64,000 nt of DNA from Haloarcula hispanica ATCC 33960 (GCF_000223905.1 NC_015948.1:1612001-1676000); one strand, 5' to 3'; positions 37,135-46,228 are shown, counted from the stretch's first letter. Numbers and translations are program-made. Notes: generated from the sequence alone by a model not told the origin.

Positions 37135-38487
37135 TTACTCTTCGCTCTGTTCCTCTTCCTCGGTGTCTACTTCTGACTCGTCGTCCGCGCGCCGGTTCAC
37201 GTCGACCTGATAGTGCTTGAGGATGTCCCGACCCAGCAACAGCGGGTAGTCCATGTGCCCGCGATCCTCGACGCTGGCCGTGACGGTGTGCTGGGTCCCG
37301 CCGACGCCAACGACGAGGTCGACGACCGGGCGCGACCGACCGGACTTGAGACTCCCGGATTTGATCTTCACGATGTCGAGAATCGGCCCCGTTCCGATTT
37401 CCGCGGCGAGCTTGGCGTCGATGCTGGTTCTGGTCGCGCCAGTGTCGGACTTCGCGAGGACGGACTTGGTCCCCTGCGTTCCGGTGACGACAACCTCCTC
37501 GATGTACCCGACGACGACGTTCTCCTGTGCTTTCGGCTGTGGCTTCTTCGGCGTACACGCAGGCTTGGAGTCGTCAAGCCGGTCGGAGAGTCGCTCGACG
37601 GTTTCCTCGTCGACGCTTCCGCCAGCCCGCTCGATAGCGAGCTGAGCGATGTAGGGGGCAGGACTGACGCCGCTGGCCTTGAACAGGCCGCGGAACCCGG
37701 CGGTGGGGTTCACTTCGAGCACGTAGTAGCCGTCGTCGCTCTGGACGATGTCGACGCCGGCATAGTCTAGACCGATAGCCTCGACCGAGTCGAGCGCGAT
37801 TTCCCTGACTCGCTCGGGGAGTTCACCCGTCATGTCCTCGACCTCGCCGCCGAGCGCGACGTTCGTCCGCCACTCGCCCTCGGGCGCATAGCGGTTCATC
37901 GCCCCGACGATCTGGTCGCCGACGACGTACACGCGAAGGTCGTGGTGGCGCTGCTCGTCGTGTTCCATGTACTCCTGTAAGAACGCGTAGCGGCCACCGA
38001 CCTGTGCGTTGACCTGGTTTTCCAGATCGACCATCCACGTCCCGCCGCCGTGGGTGCCGATGGCCGTCTTGTACACCGCACGATCACCGAAGCGGTCCCG
38101 TTCCTCGTTCAGCAGGTCACTCGATAGCGCGAGCAGGGCGTCCGGGACCGGAACGCCGGCATCGGCCAGCGCGGCAGCGCTTGCGAACTTGTGGAGGGCC
38201 GTCGTCGCCGCCATCGGCTCGTTCAACGTCGGTGCGAGCCGGCTGATAGTCATCCCGAGCCCGATCCCTTCCGCGGGGTGTTCGTTGCTGGAGAGCAACA
38301 GACGGTTCGCGACCACGTCGACACTTGGTTCGAGTGTCATCTCGCCGTCGGTAACGCTGATCGCGGTGTTTTCGGTGCGAAGCCACTCCGTGTCGTAGCC
38401 CATCTCGTCGACCGCGTTCAGGATGGCCTTCGACTCCTTGCTGGAGTGGAGGCTGAGAACGCCGACTGTAATATCCTGGTCGCTCAT
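37135..38487 (-). CDS. RimK-like ATP-grasp ligase fused to retropepsin-like domain
   Basis: A 450-residue protein starting at ATG 38487 (MSDQDITVGVLSLHSSKESK); the longer frame runs into the divergent gene. Residues about 1-290 are a RimK-type ATP-grasp (YKTAIGTHGGGTWMVD, DLRVYVVGDQIVGAMNR, GYYVLEVNPTAGFRGLF). Residues about 325-430 form a RimK-associated aspartyl-protease-like domain (LAKSDTGATRTSIDAKLAAE, YPLLLGRDILKHYQVDVN) with a single D-T-G-A motif. RimK enzymes add glutamate-like residues; the fused domain may trim the tail. The partner gene is divergent. Confidence 0.88.
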   Translation of the reverse strand: MSDQDITVGVLSLHSSKESKAILNAVDEMGYDTEWLRTENTAISVTDGEMTLEPSVDVVANRLLLSSNEHPAEGIGLGMTISRLAPTLNEPMAATTALHKFASAAALADAGVPVPDALLALSSDLLNEERDRFGDRAVYKTAIGTHGGGTWMVDLENQVNAQVGGRYAFLQEYMEHDEQRHHDLRVYVVGDQIVGAMNRYAPEGEWRTNVALGGEVEDMTGELPERVREIALDSVEAIGLDYAGVDIVQSDDGYYVLEVNPTAGFRGLFKASGVSPAPYIAQLAIERAGGSVDEETVERLSDRLDDSKPACTPKKPQPKAQENVVVGYIEEVVVTGTQGTKSVLAKSDTGATRTSIDAKLAAEIGTGPILDIVKIKSGSLKSGRSRPVVDLVVGVGGTQHTVTASVEDRGHMDYPLLLGRDILKHYQVDVNRRADDESEVDTEEEEQSEE

Positions 38488-38575
38488 GCTGTCGACTTCT
38501 GTCGGCCACAGTATAGATGTACGGATACTCGCTTGTCCCGGAGGGGTTTTAGCCGCCGACTCTCGTTGTGATGGC

Positions 38576-39598
38576 ATGGAAGAGGCCAAGCCGTTCACCT
38601 TCGACGGCGGCCGCGTCAAACCGGGGGAAACCCGCAACGTTCGCTACACGGTCAGCGAGACGTATCTGGGGGACGCCGTCCGGATGCCGGTCACCATCGT
38701 CAACGGCGAGCGGCCCGGTCCGACAGTGTTTCTCACCGCAGCGGCCCACGGCGACGAACTCAACGGCATCGAGGTCGTCCGGGAGGTGGCCCACGAGTGG
38801 AACCACGACGGGCTGGCGGGGACGCTGGTCTGTCTGCCGGTGTTGAACGTCCCGGCGTTTCTGGCACAGGAGCGGTACCTGCCGATCTACGACCGGGACC
38901 TGAACCGCTCGTTCCCCGGCGACCCCGAATCGACGAGCGCGAAACGGATGGCCCACGAGATTTTCCGGAACTTCCTGGCCCCGTGTGACGTGGGCCTCGA
39001 TTTCCACACGTCCACGCGCGGGCGGACGAACATGCTCCACGTCCGGGCGAACATGGACGACCCCGAGGTCGCGCGGGTCGCGAACGCCTTCGCCTCGAAC
39101 GTCATCATCTCTTCGGAAGGTCCGTCGGGGTCGCTCCGGCGGGAGTTGAGCGATTCGGGCGTCCCGACGATCACGATAGAGATGGGCGAAGCCCACCGGT
39201 TCCAGCGGCCGCTCATCGACTCGGCGCTTGATAGTGTTCGGTCGGTGCTGGCGGAGTTCGGCCTGCGGGACTCCGACACCGTCCGGTGGCCGGGCTGGCG
39301 GACGGTCATCGACGACAACGGCGAGAAAACCTGGATCCGCGCGGACTCGGGCGGCCTGGTAGACATGCACTACGACCGCGGCGACCTGGTGTACGAAGAC
39401 GACGTGATATGTACGATCACGAACCCGTTCAAGACGGAGAACACGCTGATGCGTGCGCCGTTTACCGGCCTGCTGGTCGGCGTCCTCGAGAACCCACTGG
39501 TGTATCCTGGCAATCCCCTCTGCCATCTGGTCCGACTTGACGACCGGATACAGCGGGCGATCGAGTGGAATCGGCGGACGAACGACGACGATTGGTAA
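38576..39598 (+). CDS. Succinylglutamate desuccinylase/aspartoacylase family hydrolase
   Basis: A 340-residue zinc hydrolase. The zinc site AAAHGDELNGIEVVRE and the substrate region YDRDLNRSFPGDP, then LDFHTSTRGRTNM and TIEMGEAHRF identify the AstE/AspA (M14-like) family. In haloarchaea and other prokaryotes it is often neighbour to RimK-type ligases, which suggests removal or addition of an amino-acid group on a shared substrate. The gene is divergent from the RimK fusion with only 88 bases between starts. The start at 38576 is taken over the longer frame, which overlaps the neighbour. Confidence 0.88.
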   Translation: MEEAKPFTFDGGRVKPGETRNVRYTVSETYLGDAVRMPVTIVNGERPGPTVFLTAAAHGDELNGIEVVREVAHEWNHDGLAGTLVCLPVLNVPAFLAQERYLPIYDRDLNRSFPGDPESTSAKRMAHEIFRNFLAPCDVGLDFHTSTRGRTNMLHVRANMDDPEVARVANAFASNVIISSEGPSGSLRRELSDSGVPTITIEMGEAHRFQRPLIDSALDSVRSVLAEFGLRDSDTVRWPGWRTVIDDNGEKTWIRADSGGLVDMHYDRGDLVYEDDVICTITNPFKTENTLMRAPFTGLLVGVLENPLVYPGNPLCHLVRLDDRIQRAIEWNRRTNDDDW

Positions 39599-39697
39599 CT
39601 GCGGAGTAGTCAATTGACGAACGTCTTCGGGCGGGATTCCGGTGATACGCGTCCGTTGTAGAAACTACTATCTGTCCCCGGACTAACCCCCCAGTGT

Positions 39698-40117
39698 ATG
39701 AGTCAGTCTTACAATCGCGGCACCGTCGAGGACTTCGGACGGTGGCGGGAGTTCACGGCCGGGATGTGGGCCTGGATCTTCCACAAGTTCACCGGCTGGG
39801 TTCTCGTGGGCTACCTGTTCACCCACATCGCGGTGCTGAGCACTGCGGTCGGCGTCGATCCGGCGAGCGCGCAGGCAGGCAGCGACCTCTACACCAGCAC
39901 GATCAGCGGCCTGGAATCGCTGCTGATCGTCCGGTTCCTCGAAGTCGGTCTGCTAGCCGTCGCCGTCTTCCACATCCTCAACGGCATCCGATTGCTGATG
40001 GTTGACCTGGGTGTGGGGCTGGAATCGCAAGACAAGAGCTTCTACGCGTCGCTCCTGCTGACGGGCGCTATCGTCGTCGCCAGCGTGCCGACGTTCCTCG
40101 GGGGGAAGCTAGCCTGA
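39698..40117 (+). CDS. sdhC: Succinate dehydrogenase cytochrome b subunit
   Basis: A 139-residue protein with three hydrophobic helices and the haem-ligand His pattern ([38 protein letters not shown]). It anchors the enzyme in the membrane and passes electrons to quinone. It begins the sdhC-D-B cluster; its stop overlaps sdhD as TGATG. Confidence 0.9.
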   Translation: MSQSYNRGTVEDFGRWREFTAGMWAWIFHKFTGWVLVGYLFTHIAVLSTAVGVDPASAQAGSDLYTSTISGLESLLIVRFLEVGLLAVAVFHILNGIRLLMVDLGVGLESQDKSFYASLLLTGAIVVASVPTFLGGKLA

Positions 40118-40482
40118 TGGCTGAACACTACTCCTCCTTCGACCGTGGCGGGCGTCGCTGGCTGTTCCAGCGGCTGACGGCAGTGTTCCTCGTCGGCGTG
40201 CTCGCGTTCCACTTCATGCTGTTGCACTTCGTGAACCACGCCGCAGACCTCACCTTCCTGGGTACGCAGGCCCGAATGAACCGACCCTGGTATCTCATCA
40301 CGATGTGGCTGTTCCTCGTCACCGCCACGTTCCACGGCGTCAACGGCGTGTACAACGCGCTGGTCAACCAAGGACTCACCGGCTCCCGGAAGAACGCAGT
40401 CAAGTACCTGCTCGGCATCGCCGGCATCCTGCTCATCGTGCAGGGGACCCGCGTGTCGCTGGCCATGACAACCCTCGTCTGA
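40117..40482 (+). CDS. sdhD: Succinate dehydrogenase membrane anchor subunit
   Basis: A 121-residue protein, three predicted membrane segments (WLFQRLTAVFLVGVLAFHFM, NRPWYLITMWLFLVTATFHG, KYLLGIAGILLIVQGTRVSL), with a second conserved His in ATFHGVNGVYNAL. Starts in the sdhC stop codon and ends three bases before sdhB. Confidence 0.9.
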   Translation: MAEHYSSFDRGGRRWLFQRLTAVFLVGVLAFHFMLLHFVNHAADLTFLGTQARMNRPWYLITMWLFLVTATFHGVNGVYNALVNQGLTGSRKNAVKYLLGIAGILLIVQGTRVSLAMTTLV

Positions 40483-40485
40483 ACT

Positions 40486-41373
40486 ATGAGTACGCAAATC
40501 GAACAACAGGAGACCGAGACGGAGGCCGACGAAGAGACAGAGCCCGAGGTCGAATCCCCGGGCGACCGTCGGCGCGCACAGCGAGACGAACGACAGGCAC
40601 AGGAGCAGGCCCAGCGGGAAGTCGAAGAGGAGACGCTCGACGACGAAGACACGATCACGCTGAAAGTGTTCCGCTACGACCCCGAAATCGAGGGGAAGCA
40701 GGAACCACGCTTCGACGACTTCAGCGTGCCGTTCCACAAGGGGATGACCATCCTCGATGCGCTCATCTACGCGCGGGACCACTACGACTCCTCGCTGACC
40801 TTCCGACACTCCTGTCGACAGGCTGTCTGTGGGTCGGACGCCCTGTTCGTCAACGGCAGGCAGCGCCTCGGCTGCAAGACGCAGATCTCCGAGCTTGAGG
40901 ACCCGGTCCGCATCGAGCCGCTCCCCCATCAGGAGGTCGTGAAGGACCTCGTTGTCGATATGGAGCACTTCTACGACCAGATGGAGGCCGTCGAGCCGTA
41001 CTTCGACGCCGACGAGACGCCGGACGACAAGCTCGAAGAGCAGCGCCAGACCCGGGAGAACCGCGAGAAGGTCAAGATGTCCACTCGGTGTATCTGGTGT
41101 GGCGCGTGTATGTCCTCGTGTAACATCGCCGCCGGCGACAACGAGTACCTCGGCCCCGCCGCTATCAACAAGGCGTACCGCTTCGCGATGGACGAGCGCG
41201 AGGGCGAGAACCGCAAGCAGGAACGCCTCCGTATCATCGAGCAGGAACACGGCGTCTGGCGCTGCCAGACCCAGTTCTCCTGTACCGAAGTGTGTCCAAA
41301 GGATATCCCGCTGACCGAGCACATCCAGGAACTCAAGCGGGAAGCGGTCAAGAACAACCTGAAGTTCTGGTAA
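40486..41373 (+). CDS. sdhB: Succinate dehydrogenase iron-sulfur subunit
   Basis: A 295-residue protein with an unusually acidic N-terminal extension of about 55 residues. The [2Fe-2S] motif FRHSCRQAVCGSDALFVNG with the later C in QRLGC, the [4Fe-4S] motif CIWCGACMSSCNIA and the [3Fe-4S] motif CTEVCPKDIP are all present; Asp replaces the third Cys as in some bacterial SdhB proteins. It transfers electrons from the flavin to the membrane subunits. No sdhA follows directly; an inverted histidine kinase intervenes. Confidence 0.92.
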   Translation: MSTQIEQQETETEADEETEPEVESPGDRRRAQRDERQAQEQAQREVEEETLDDEDTITLKVFRYDPEIEGKQEPRFDDFSVPFHKGMTILDALIYARDHYDSSLTFRHSCRQAVCGSDALFVNGRQRLGCKTQISELEDPVRIEPLPHQEVVKDLVVDMEHFYDQMEAVEPYFDADETPDDKLEEQRQTRENREKVKMSTRCIWCGACMSSCNIAAGDNEYLGPAAINKAYRFAMDEREGENRKQERLRIIEQEHGVWRCQTQFSCTEVCPKDIPLTEHIQELKREAVKNNLKFW

Positions 41374-41527
41374 CGCGGTTCGACTGGCTAGTTTTCCGTT
41401 CGCGTACTGAGTAAGCAGCGGTAGCGACTGTGATTCGAGCCGAATCGCCACAGGTCTCATATAGATTTGCGCGCTGAACTGGGTGAGCTAGGTTTCGGAA
41501 GGGACAGGCATGAGCGCAGAATTCAGT

Positions 41528-42877
41528 TCAGCTACCGCAACAGATGAACTCGAATCGCGCACCGCCGCTCTCGCTGTCAGTCGCGATGACCTCCCAGTTG
41601 TGTGCGTCGACGATCTGTTCGACGATACAGAGCCCGAACCCGGTTCCGTCATCGGCCGTTGAATAGCCGGGTTTGAACAGGTCTGCAGTCCCGTCGGGGA
41701 AGCCCGCCCCGTCGTCCGTGACGTAGAATCCCCACGATTCTGTCCCGACAGTGACGGTTACGTCGTCGCCACCGTGTTCGACAGCGTTCCGAAAGAGGTT
41801 TTCCAGTAATTCCAGCATCGCACCTTCGTCGGCTTTGATGCTGTCGTCGGCCTCGGTTTCAAGCGTCGCATCCTGCGTGTCGACCATCGACCAGGCCCGC
41901 TGTGAAAGGGCGTTGAGGTCGATTGTCTCGATTTCCGCGGGATTAACGCCCTGTTTGGCGAGCACGAGCAAGTCATCGATGAGCGTGTACATCCGGTCGA
42001 TGCTCCGCTCGGCACGCTCGAAATGTGCTTCTTCGCCTGTCTCACGTGCGAGTTCGAGCGAGCCGTCAAGGACGTCCAGCGGGTTCCGTAGGTCGTGACT
42101 AATCGCGTCCGAGAATCGCTCAAGGCGCTGGTTCTGTCGTTCGAGTTCCTGTTCGCGCTGTTTCCGTGCGGAGATATCGCGGGTCGTCACGACGACGTGG
42201 TCTTCCAGCGGGCCGTTCGTGACTTGCTGGCCGCGGGACTCCGCCCAGATCCAGTCGCCGTCTGCGTGGCGATAGCGGTGCTCGATGACGGCGATATACC
42301 CCGGGTCGTCTATCATCCGGCCGAACTCGGTGAGGGCGTTCGAGAGGTCGTCCGGATGCACGTACTCAAAGAGGTCTGAGTCCTGCATCTCGTCTTGCTC
42401 GTAGCCGAGGACGCGTTCCACGGACGGACTGATGTACTCGACATTGCCTTGCTCGTCGAACACAGTGAGCACGTCAGAGGTGTGGGTAACGAACTGGTGA
42501 AACCGGGCCTCGAAGCGCGGTCGGTCGCTGACGTCGCGGGAGGTGAACACCCGGCAATCGCGGTCTGTCTCGGTGTCTGATGAGACGATGGTTTCGAGCC
42601 AGACCCAGTCGCCATCGGCGTTCCGGAACCGGTACTCGGCCCCGTCGTCCTCCCGTTCGCCCGTAAGCGTGGCGAGGACGCGATCCGTATCCTCCGGGTG
42701 GACGAGATCCAGCCAGTTCGTGCCGACGAGCGACTCCATATCGTACCCTAACACGCGTTCGATCGCTGGGCTCACAAACCGTATTATCAGTTCTCCATCA
42801 GTAACTGTCAGTACTGAGGGTGCCTCGGCTAACACCGCTTCGAAGTCATCAGTTGACGTGAGATACTGGTCTGGCAT
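41528..42877 (-). CDS. PAS-domain sensor histidine kinase
   Basis: A 449-residue soluble kinase: two PAS domains (about 10-120 and 125-240, each with the FRNADGDWVWLE or YRHADGDWIWAES turn), a HisKA dimerisation motif AISHDLRNPLDVLDGSLELA with His as phosphate site, and an ATPase domain with LFRNAVEHGG, DDGAGFPDGT and GTGFGLCIVEQIV. No membrane segment, so it senses a cytoplasmic signal or redox cue. It lies inverted between sdhB and sdhA. No response regulator is adjacent. Confidence 0.9.
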   Translation of the reverse strand: MPDQYLTSTDDFEAVLAEAPSVLTVTDGELIIRFVSPAIERVLGYDMESLVGTNWLDLVHPEDTDRVLATLTGEREDDGAEYRFRNADGDWVWLETIVSSDTETDRDCRVFTSRDVSDRPRFEARFHQFVTHTSDVLTVFDEQGNVEYISPSVERVLGYEQDEMQDSDLFEYVHPDDLSNALTEFGRMIDDPGYIAVIEHRYRHADGDWIWAESRGQQVTNGPLEDHVVVTTRDISARKQREQELERQNQRLERFSDAISHDLRNPLDVLDGSLELARETGEEAHFERAERSIDRMYTLIDDLLVLAKQGVNPAEIETIDLNALSQRAWSMVDTQDATLETEADDSIKADEGAMLELLENLFRNAVEHGGDDVTVTVGTESWGFYVTDDGAGFPDGTADLFKPGYSTADDGTGFGLCIVEQIVDAHNWEVIATDSESGGARFEFICCGS

Positions 42878-43073
42878 CAGGTTTGAGACGGGTCAGCGCC
42901 CGTAGTGGGACTATCCGTCGGGTCTAGTATCAGTAGTTGGTTCCTAAGTATTCACAGCGCGTGATATAATTCCATCGGATAGGTCAAGAATTCAGTCTCC
43001 CTGACAAGACATCCCGATACCAGGAGCGGGATGCAACCCACTAGTGGAGCCATACTCGGTAACGCAACAGGGA

Positions 43074-43085
43074 GGCTTAAGTTTG
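43074..43085 (+). promoter_or_regulatory. Promoter-like element before sdhA
   Basis: GCTTAAGTTTGG stands about 45 bases before the sdhA ATG, a usable TATA-like box. It supports separate transcription of sdhA from sdhCDB. Confidence 0.35.
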
Positions 43086-43126
43086 GCTAATCCTAAGCCG
43101 AAACCACGCCAAGAGACACTCTCACA

Positions 43127-44953
43127 ATGTACGAACACGATGTCATCGTGGTCGGCGCGGGTGGCGCTGGCCTCAGGGCGGCTATTGCAGCGGACGAAGA
43201 GGGTGCAGATGTGGCCCTCGTGACCAAGCTCCATCCAGTTCGGAGCCACACAGGTGCCGCGGAGGGTGGAATCAACGCCGCCCTTCAGGAAGGGGACTCC
43301 TGGGACCTCCACGCGTACGACACGATGAAGGGGTCCGACTACCTCGGCGACGCCCCTGCCATCGACACCTTCGCCAAGGACGCTCCGGAAGAGGTCATCC
43401 AGCTCGAACACTGGGGGATGCCCTTCTCCCGCGAGGACGACGGCCGCGTCTCACAGCGTCCCTTCGGCGGTCTCTCCTATCCGCGGACGACGTACGCCGG
43501 TGCCGAGACCGGTCACCACCTGCTGCACACGATGTACGAGCAGGCGGTCAAGCGCGGCATCGAGGTGTACGACGAGTGGTACGTGACCCAGCTCGCGGTC
43601 ACCGACCACGACGACCCCGAGGACCGCGTCTGTCACGGCTGTGTCGCCTACGATATCAAGTCCGGCGAGATTCAGGGCTTCCGCGCGAACAACGGCGTGA
43701 TTCTCGCAACCGGGGGCCTGGGCCAGGCCTTCGACCACACCACGAACGCCGTCGCCAACACCGGCGACGGCTGTGCGATGGCCTACCGCGCCGGCGTCCC
43801 GATGGAGGACATGGAGATGATCCAGTTCCACCCGACCACGCTGCCGTCCACGGGCGTCCTCATTTCTGAGGGGGTTCGCGGTGAGGGTGGTATCCTCTAC
43901 AACGACAACGAGGAGCGGTTCATGTTCGAGCACGGCTACGCCAACAACGAGGGGGAACTGGCCTCCCGCGACGTGGTCGCTCGTGCCGAACTGACCGAGG
44001 TCAACGAGGGCCGCGGGGTCGAAGACGAGTACGTCGACCTCGACATGCGCCACCTCGGGGAGGAACGCATCCTCGACCGTCTTGAGAACATCCTCCACCT
44101 CGCGGAGGACTTCGAGGGCGTCGACGGCCTCGACGAGCCGATGCCGGTCAAGCCCGGCCAGCACTACGCCATGGGCGGCATCGAGTGCGACGAGAACGGC
44201 GAGACGTGCATCGACGGCCTCTACGCGGCCGGCGAGACCGCGTGTGTCTCGCTGCACGGTGCGAACCGGCTCGGGGGCAACGCCCTGCCGGAACTACTCG
44301 TGTTCGGTGCCCGCGCCGGCCATCACGCCGCCGGCAAGGACATGAAGACCGCCGAAATCCAGACCGGCCCCTCCGCCAAGAGCGAGCCCGGCGACGTGGA
44401 GCCGCCGGTCGAACCCGGTGCCATCGACGCCGGCAGCGACGACGTCGCCGCCGACGGAGCGGCTGTCGAGCCAAAGGCGGTCCTCGAAAGCACCGTCGAG
44501 CAGGAGCGCCAGCGCGTCGAGGACCTCATCGAATCCGACGGCATCAACCACGCCGAGGTCCGCGCGGACGTGCAGGAGACGATGACCGAGAACGTCAACG
44601 TGTTCCGGACCGAAGCGGGTCTGGAGAAGGCCCTTCAGGACCTCCGGACGGCGCGCAAGGAGTACGAGAACGTCGCCGTCGAAGACCCGTCCCGGACCTA
44701 CAACACGGACCTCATCCACACCATCGAGACCCGCAACATCCTCGACGTGGCCGAGGCCATCACGCTCGGCGCGCTCGCACGCGAGGAGTTCCGTGGCGCA
44801 CACTGGCGTGCGGAGCACCAAGAACGCAAGGACGACGAGTGGATCAAGCACACGATGCTCGCCTGGAACGAGGGTACCCCCGAACTCTACTACAAGCCCG
44901 TCATCCTCGAAGGCGACGAGGAGACCTACGAGCCGAAAGTCCGGTCGTACTGA
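43127..44953 (+). CDS. sdhA: Succinate dehydrogenase flavoprotein subunit
   Basis: A 608-residue flavoprotein. VIVVGAGGAGLRAAIAADEE is the FAD dinucleotide-binding start; SHTGAAEGGINAAL surrounds the covalent-FAD/substrate His region; FHPTTLPSTGVLISEGVRGE and HGANRLGGNALPELLVFGAR are the substrate and FAD signatures. The segment at about 420-450 contains an acidic, Pro/Ala-rich insertion (EPPVEPGAIDAGSDDVAADG), typical of haloarchaeal variation. It completes the complex with SdhB, C and D. Confidence 0.94.
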   Translation: MYEHDVIVVGAGGAGLRAAIAADEEGADVALVTKLHPVRSHTGAAEGGINAALQEGDSWDLHAYDTMKGSDYLGDAPAIDTFAKDAPEEVIQLEHWGMPFSREDDGRVSQRPFGGLSYPRTTYAGAETGHHLLHTMYEQAVKRGIEVYDEWYVTQLAVTDHDDPEDRVCHGCVAYDIKSGEIQGFRANNGVILATGGLGQAFDHTTNAVANTGDGCAMAYRAGVPMEDMEMIQFHPTTLPSTGVLISEGVRGEGGILYNDNEERFMFEHGYANNEGELASRDVVARAELTEVNEGRGVEDEYVDLDMRHLGEERILDRLENILHLAEDFEGVDGLDEPMPVKPGQHYAMGGIECDENGETCIDGLYAAGETACVSLHGANRLGGNALPELLVFGARAGHHAAGKDMKTAEIQTGPSAKSEPGDVEPPVEPGAIDAGSDDVAADGAAVEPKAVLESTVEQERQRVEDLIESDGINHAEVRADVQETMTENVNVFRTEAGLEKALQDLRTARKEYENVAVEDPSRTYNTDLIHTIETRNILDVAEAITLGALAREEFRGAHWRAEHQERKDDEWIKHTMLAWNEGTPELYYKPVILEGDEETYEPKVRSY

Positions 44954-44992
44954 CGACCTGACCACCGGCGACGATATCTGTTTCTGCGAGTT

Positions 44993-45313
44993 TCAGGGTG
45001 CGCCGACGAGGACGAACGTGCTCTCGGTATCGCCGTTGTGAATCGTTCGCTCCGCCTCCGGCGGGAGTCTGATTGCGTCGCCCGCAGTGAGAGCCACGTC
45101 GTCGCCGTCAACCTCGACAGTCGCTTCTCCCTCGATAAGGACGTACACCTCCTCGTGGCCCTCGTCGGCGTGGTCGTGCGGTTTGCCGGTCCAGCCGGCC
45201 TCGCAATCCAGCACAGTGACGCCGACCTGCTCACAGTCCAGCGGGTCCCGGAGGAAGTGCATCGCATCGGCGACCGGTTCCACGTCGGTGTAGTTGACTT
45301 TCGTGTAGCTCAC
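44993..45313 (-). CDS. Small cupin-domain protein
   Basis: A one-domain cupin of about 106 residues. Metal-site motifs HDHADEGHEEVYVLIEGEA and DAIRLPPEAERTIHNGD contain the His and Glu ligands. The GTG at 45313 (VSYTKVNYTDVEPV) is preferred over an ATG 27 bases upstream. Substrate unknown. It is convergent with sdhA. Confidence 0.85.
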   Translation of the reverse strand: MSYTKVNYTDVEPVADAMHFLRDPLDCEQVGVTVLDCEAGWTGKPHDHADEGHEEVYVLIEGEATVEVDGDDVALTAGDAIRLPPEAERTIHNGDTESTFVLVGAP

Positions 45314-45516
45314 AGACACGGGTGTCGCCGGCCAACGCAAAATAAGTTGTTGTTACCCCAACAGGACACAGTGACGTACGCGAAACCCGATCCGTCCGGA
45401 AGCCGCTGCTGGGGACATGGAGACCGGCGCAAGCGCAGCCAGCGGGAGGCGTCGGCTCGCGGAAACACCCGGAATCATCACTTACTTGGTTGTCAGGAAC
45501 GTATTACTGATAGCTT

Positions 45517-45618
45517 GGAAGGGTGGCTCAGTGGTAGAGCGCTACCGACCAACATGCCAGAATCGGTTGGTAGTTACCCCGCAAAGGGCTCCGCGTGGTT
45601 CGACTCCCGCCCCTTCCA
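45517..45618 (+). ncRNA. tRNA-like RNA with abnormal anticodon region
   Basis: A 102-base cloverleaf-like gene. Acceptor GGAAGGG pairs perfectly with CCCTTCC, followed by A; the D arm is GCTC-AGTGGTA-GAGC; a T-arm-like GTTCGACTC is present, though its stem needs a bulge. The anticodon position holds an extended 9-bp stem (CTACCGACC with GGTTGGTAG) and a 14-base loop, and the variable region is about 19 bases. Loop and stem do not give a normal anticodon. It may be an intron-containing, class II, or degenerate tRNA, or a tRNA-derived RNA. Confidence 0.5.
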
Positions 45619-45874
45619 TTTTCCGTCGGTTCGTCGTGAGCGGAGTAGCCGGCTCCGGGTGTGCCACACTGGCAAGTCGGATCTGACAGTTGAGCCGCCT
45701 GGAACTACCCCAGTAGGGTTGACTATAGCTATCGGGTACGAAAACCGTCGATGTGGAAGCCGACACCTCACCGGAAGTGGAAAGGTAAGGAATGTGGGGG
45801 TGGGGGGTGGGGTGGTGCGGCACCAGTGTGGTGCCTATTGCGAAAAACGGGAGGAGATGTATAAAAACCCATTG
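45619..45874. other. Intergenic stretch with a G-rich run
   Basis: No gene supported. It contains a G-rich run (GGGGGTGGGGGGTGGGGTGG) at about 45793-45812 that could form a G-quadruplex, followed by a hairpin-forming GGTGCGGCACC and GGTGCC. Confidence 0.3.
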
Positions 45875-45889
45875 CTGTGATTATCACAG
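45860..45889 (+). promoter_or_regulatory. Promoter-like element with palindromic operator
   Basis: TATAAAAA near 45860-45867 is followed at 45875-45889 by CTGTGA-TTA-TCACAG, a perfect palindrome. No ORF starts downstream on the same strand at proper distance (two mini frames end within 11 codons), so it may drive a small RNA or be an old promoter. Confidence 0.35.
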
Positions 45890-45980
45890 TTGATATTGGG
45901 GTGAGATGCTGTTGCCGGATTCTACACTACTGGCGTAGAGAATTGGCGGAGGACCAACGAGATGACACCTGTCCCGGCAG

Positions 45981-46205
45981 TTACTTGTGGGTAAACAACA
46001 CGACGTTCCCATCGTTGATAGTCGTACAGAGGTCCATCTCGAAATCGAGATTGAGGGAGGTGAACTCCTGCTTACAGACGACCATATCGTCGAACGGTTC
46101 TTCACAGGATGGACAGGCCACAGCCGTCGTGTTCTGGTAGGAAGCGATCGCCTCGTTGTCCTCGCGCGGCGTCAACGACGAGCGGAGTTCGTCAAAATCG
46201 TCCAT
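45981..46205 (-). CDS. Small zinc-binding haloarchaeal protein (DUF7385-like)
   Basis: A 74-residue protein: MDDFDELRSSLTPREDNEAI, then ASYQNTTAVACPSCEEPFDD and MVVCKQEFTSLNLDFEMDLC. CPSC with two later Cys gives a zinc-ribbon-like site. It resembles conserved haloarchaeal proteins (DUF7385 by memory, sometimes found in flagellar gene regions). It has its own TATA-like box and is divergent from cobT. Confidence 0.75.
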   Translation of the reverse strand: MDDFDELRSSLTPREDNEAIASYQNTTAVACPSCEEPFDDMVVCKQEFTSLNLDFEMDLCTTINDGNVVLFTHK

Positions 46206-46228
46206 GTTCGGGGAACCGCGGGCGTACG

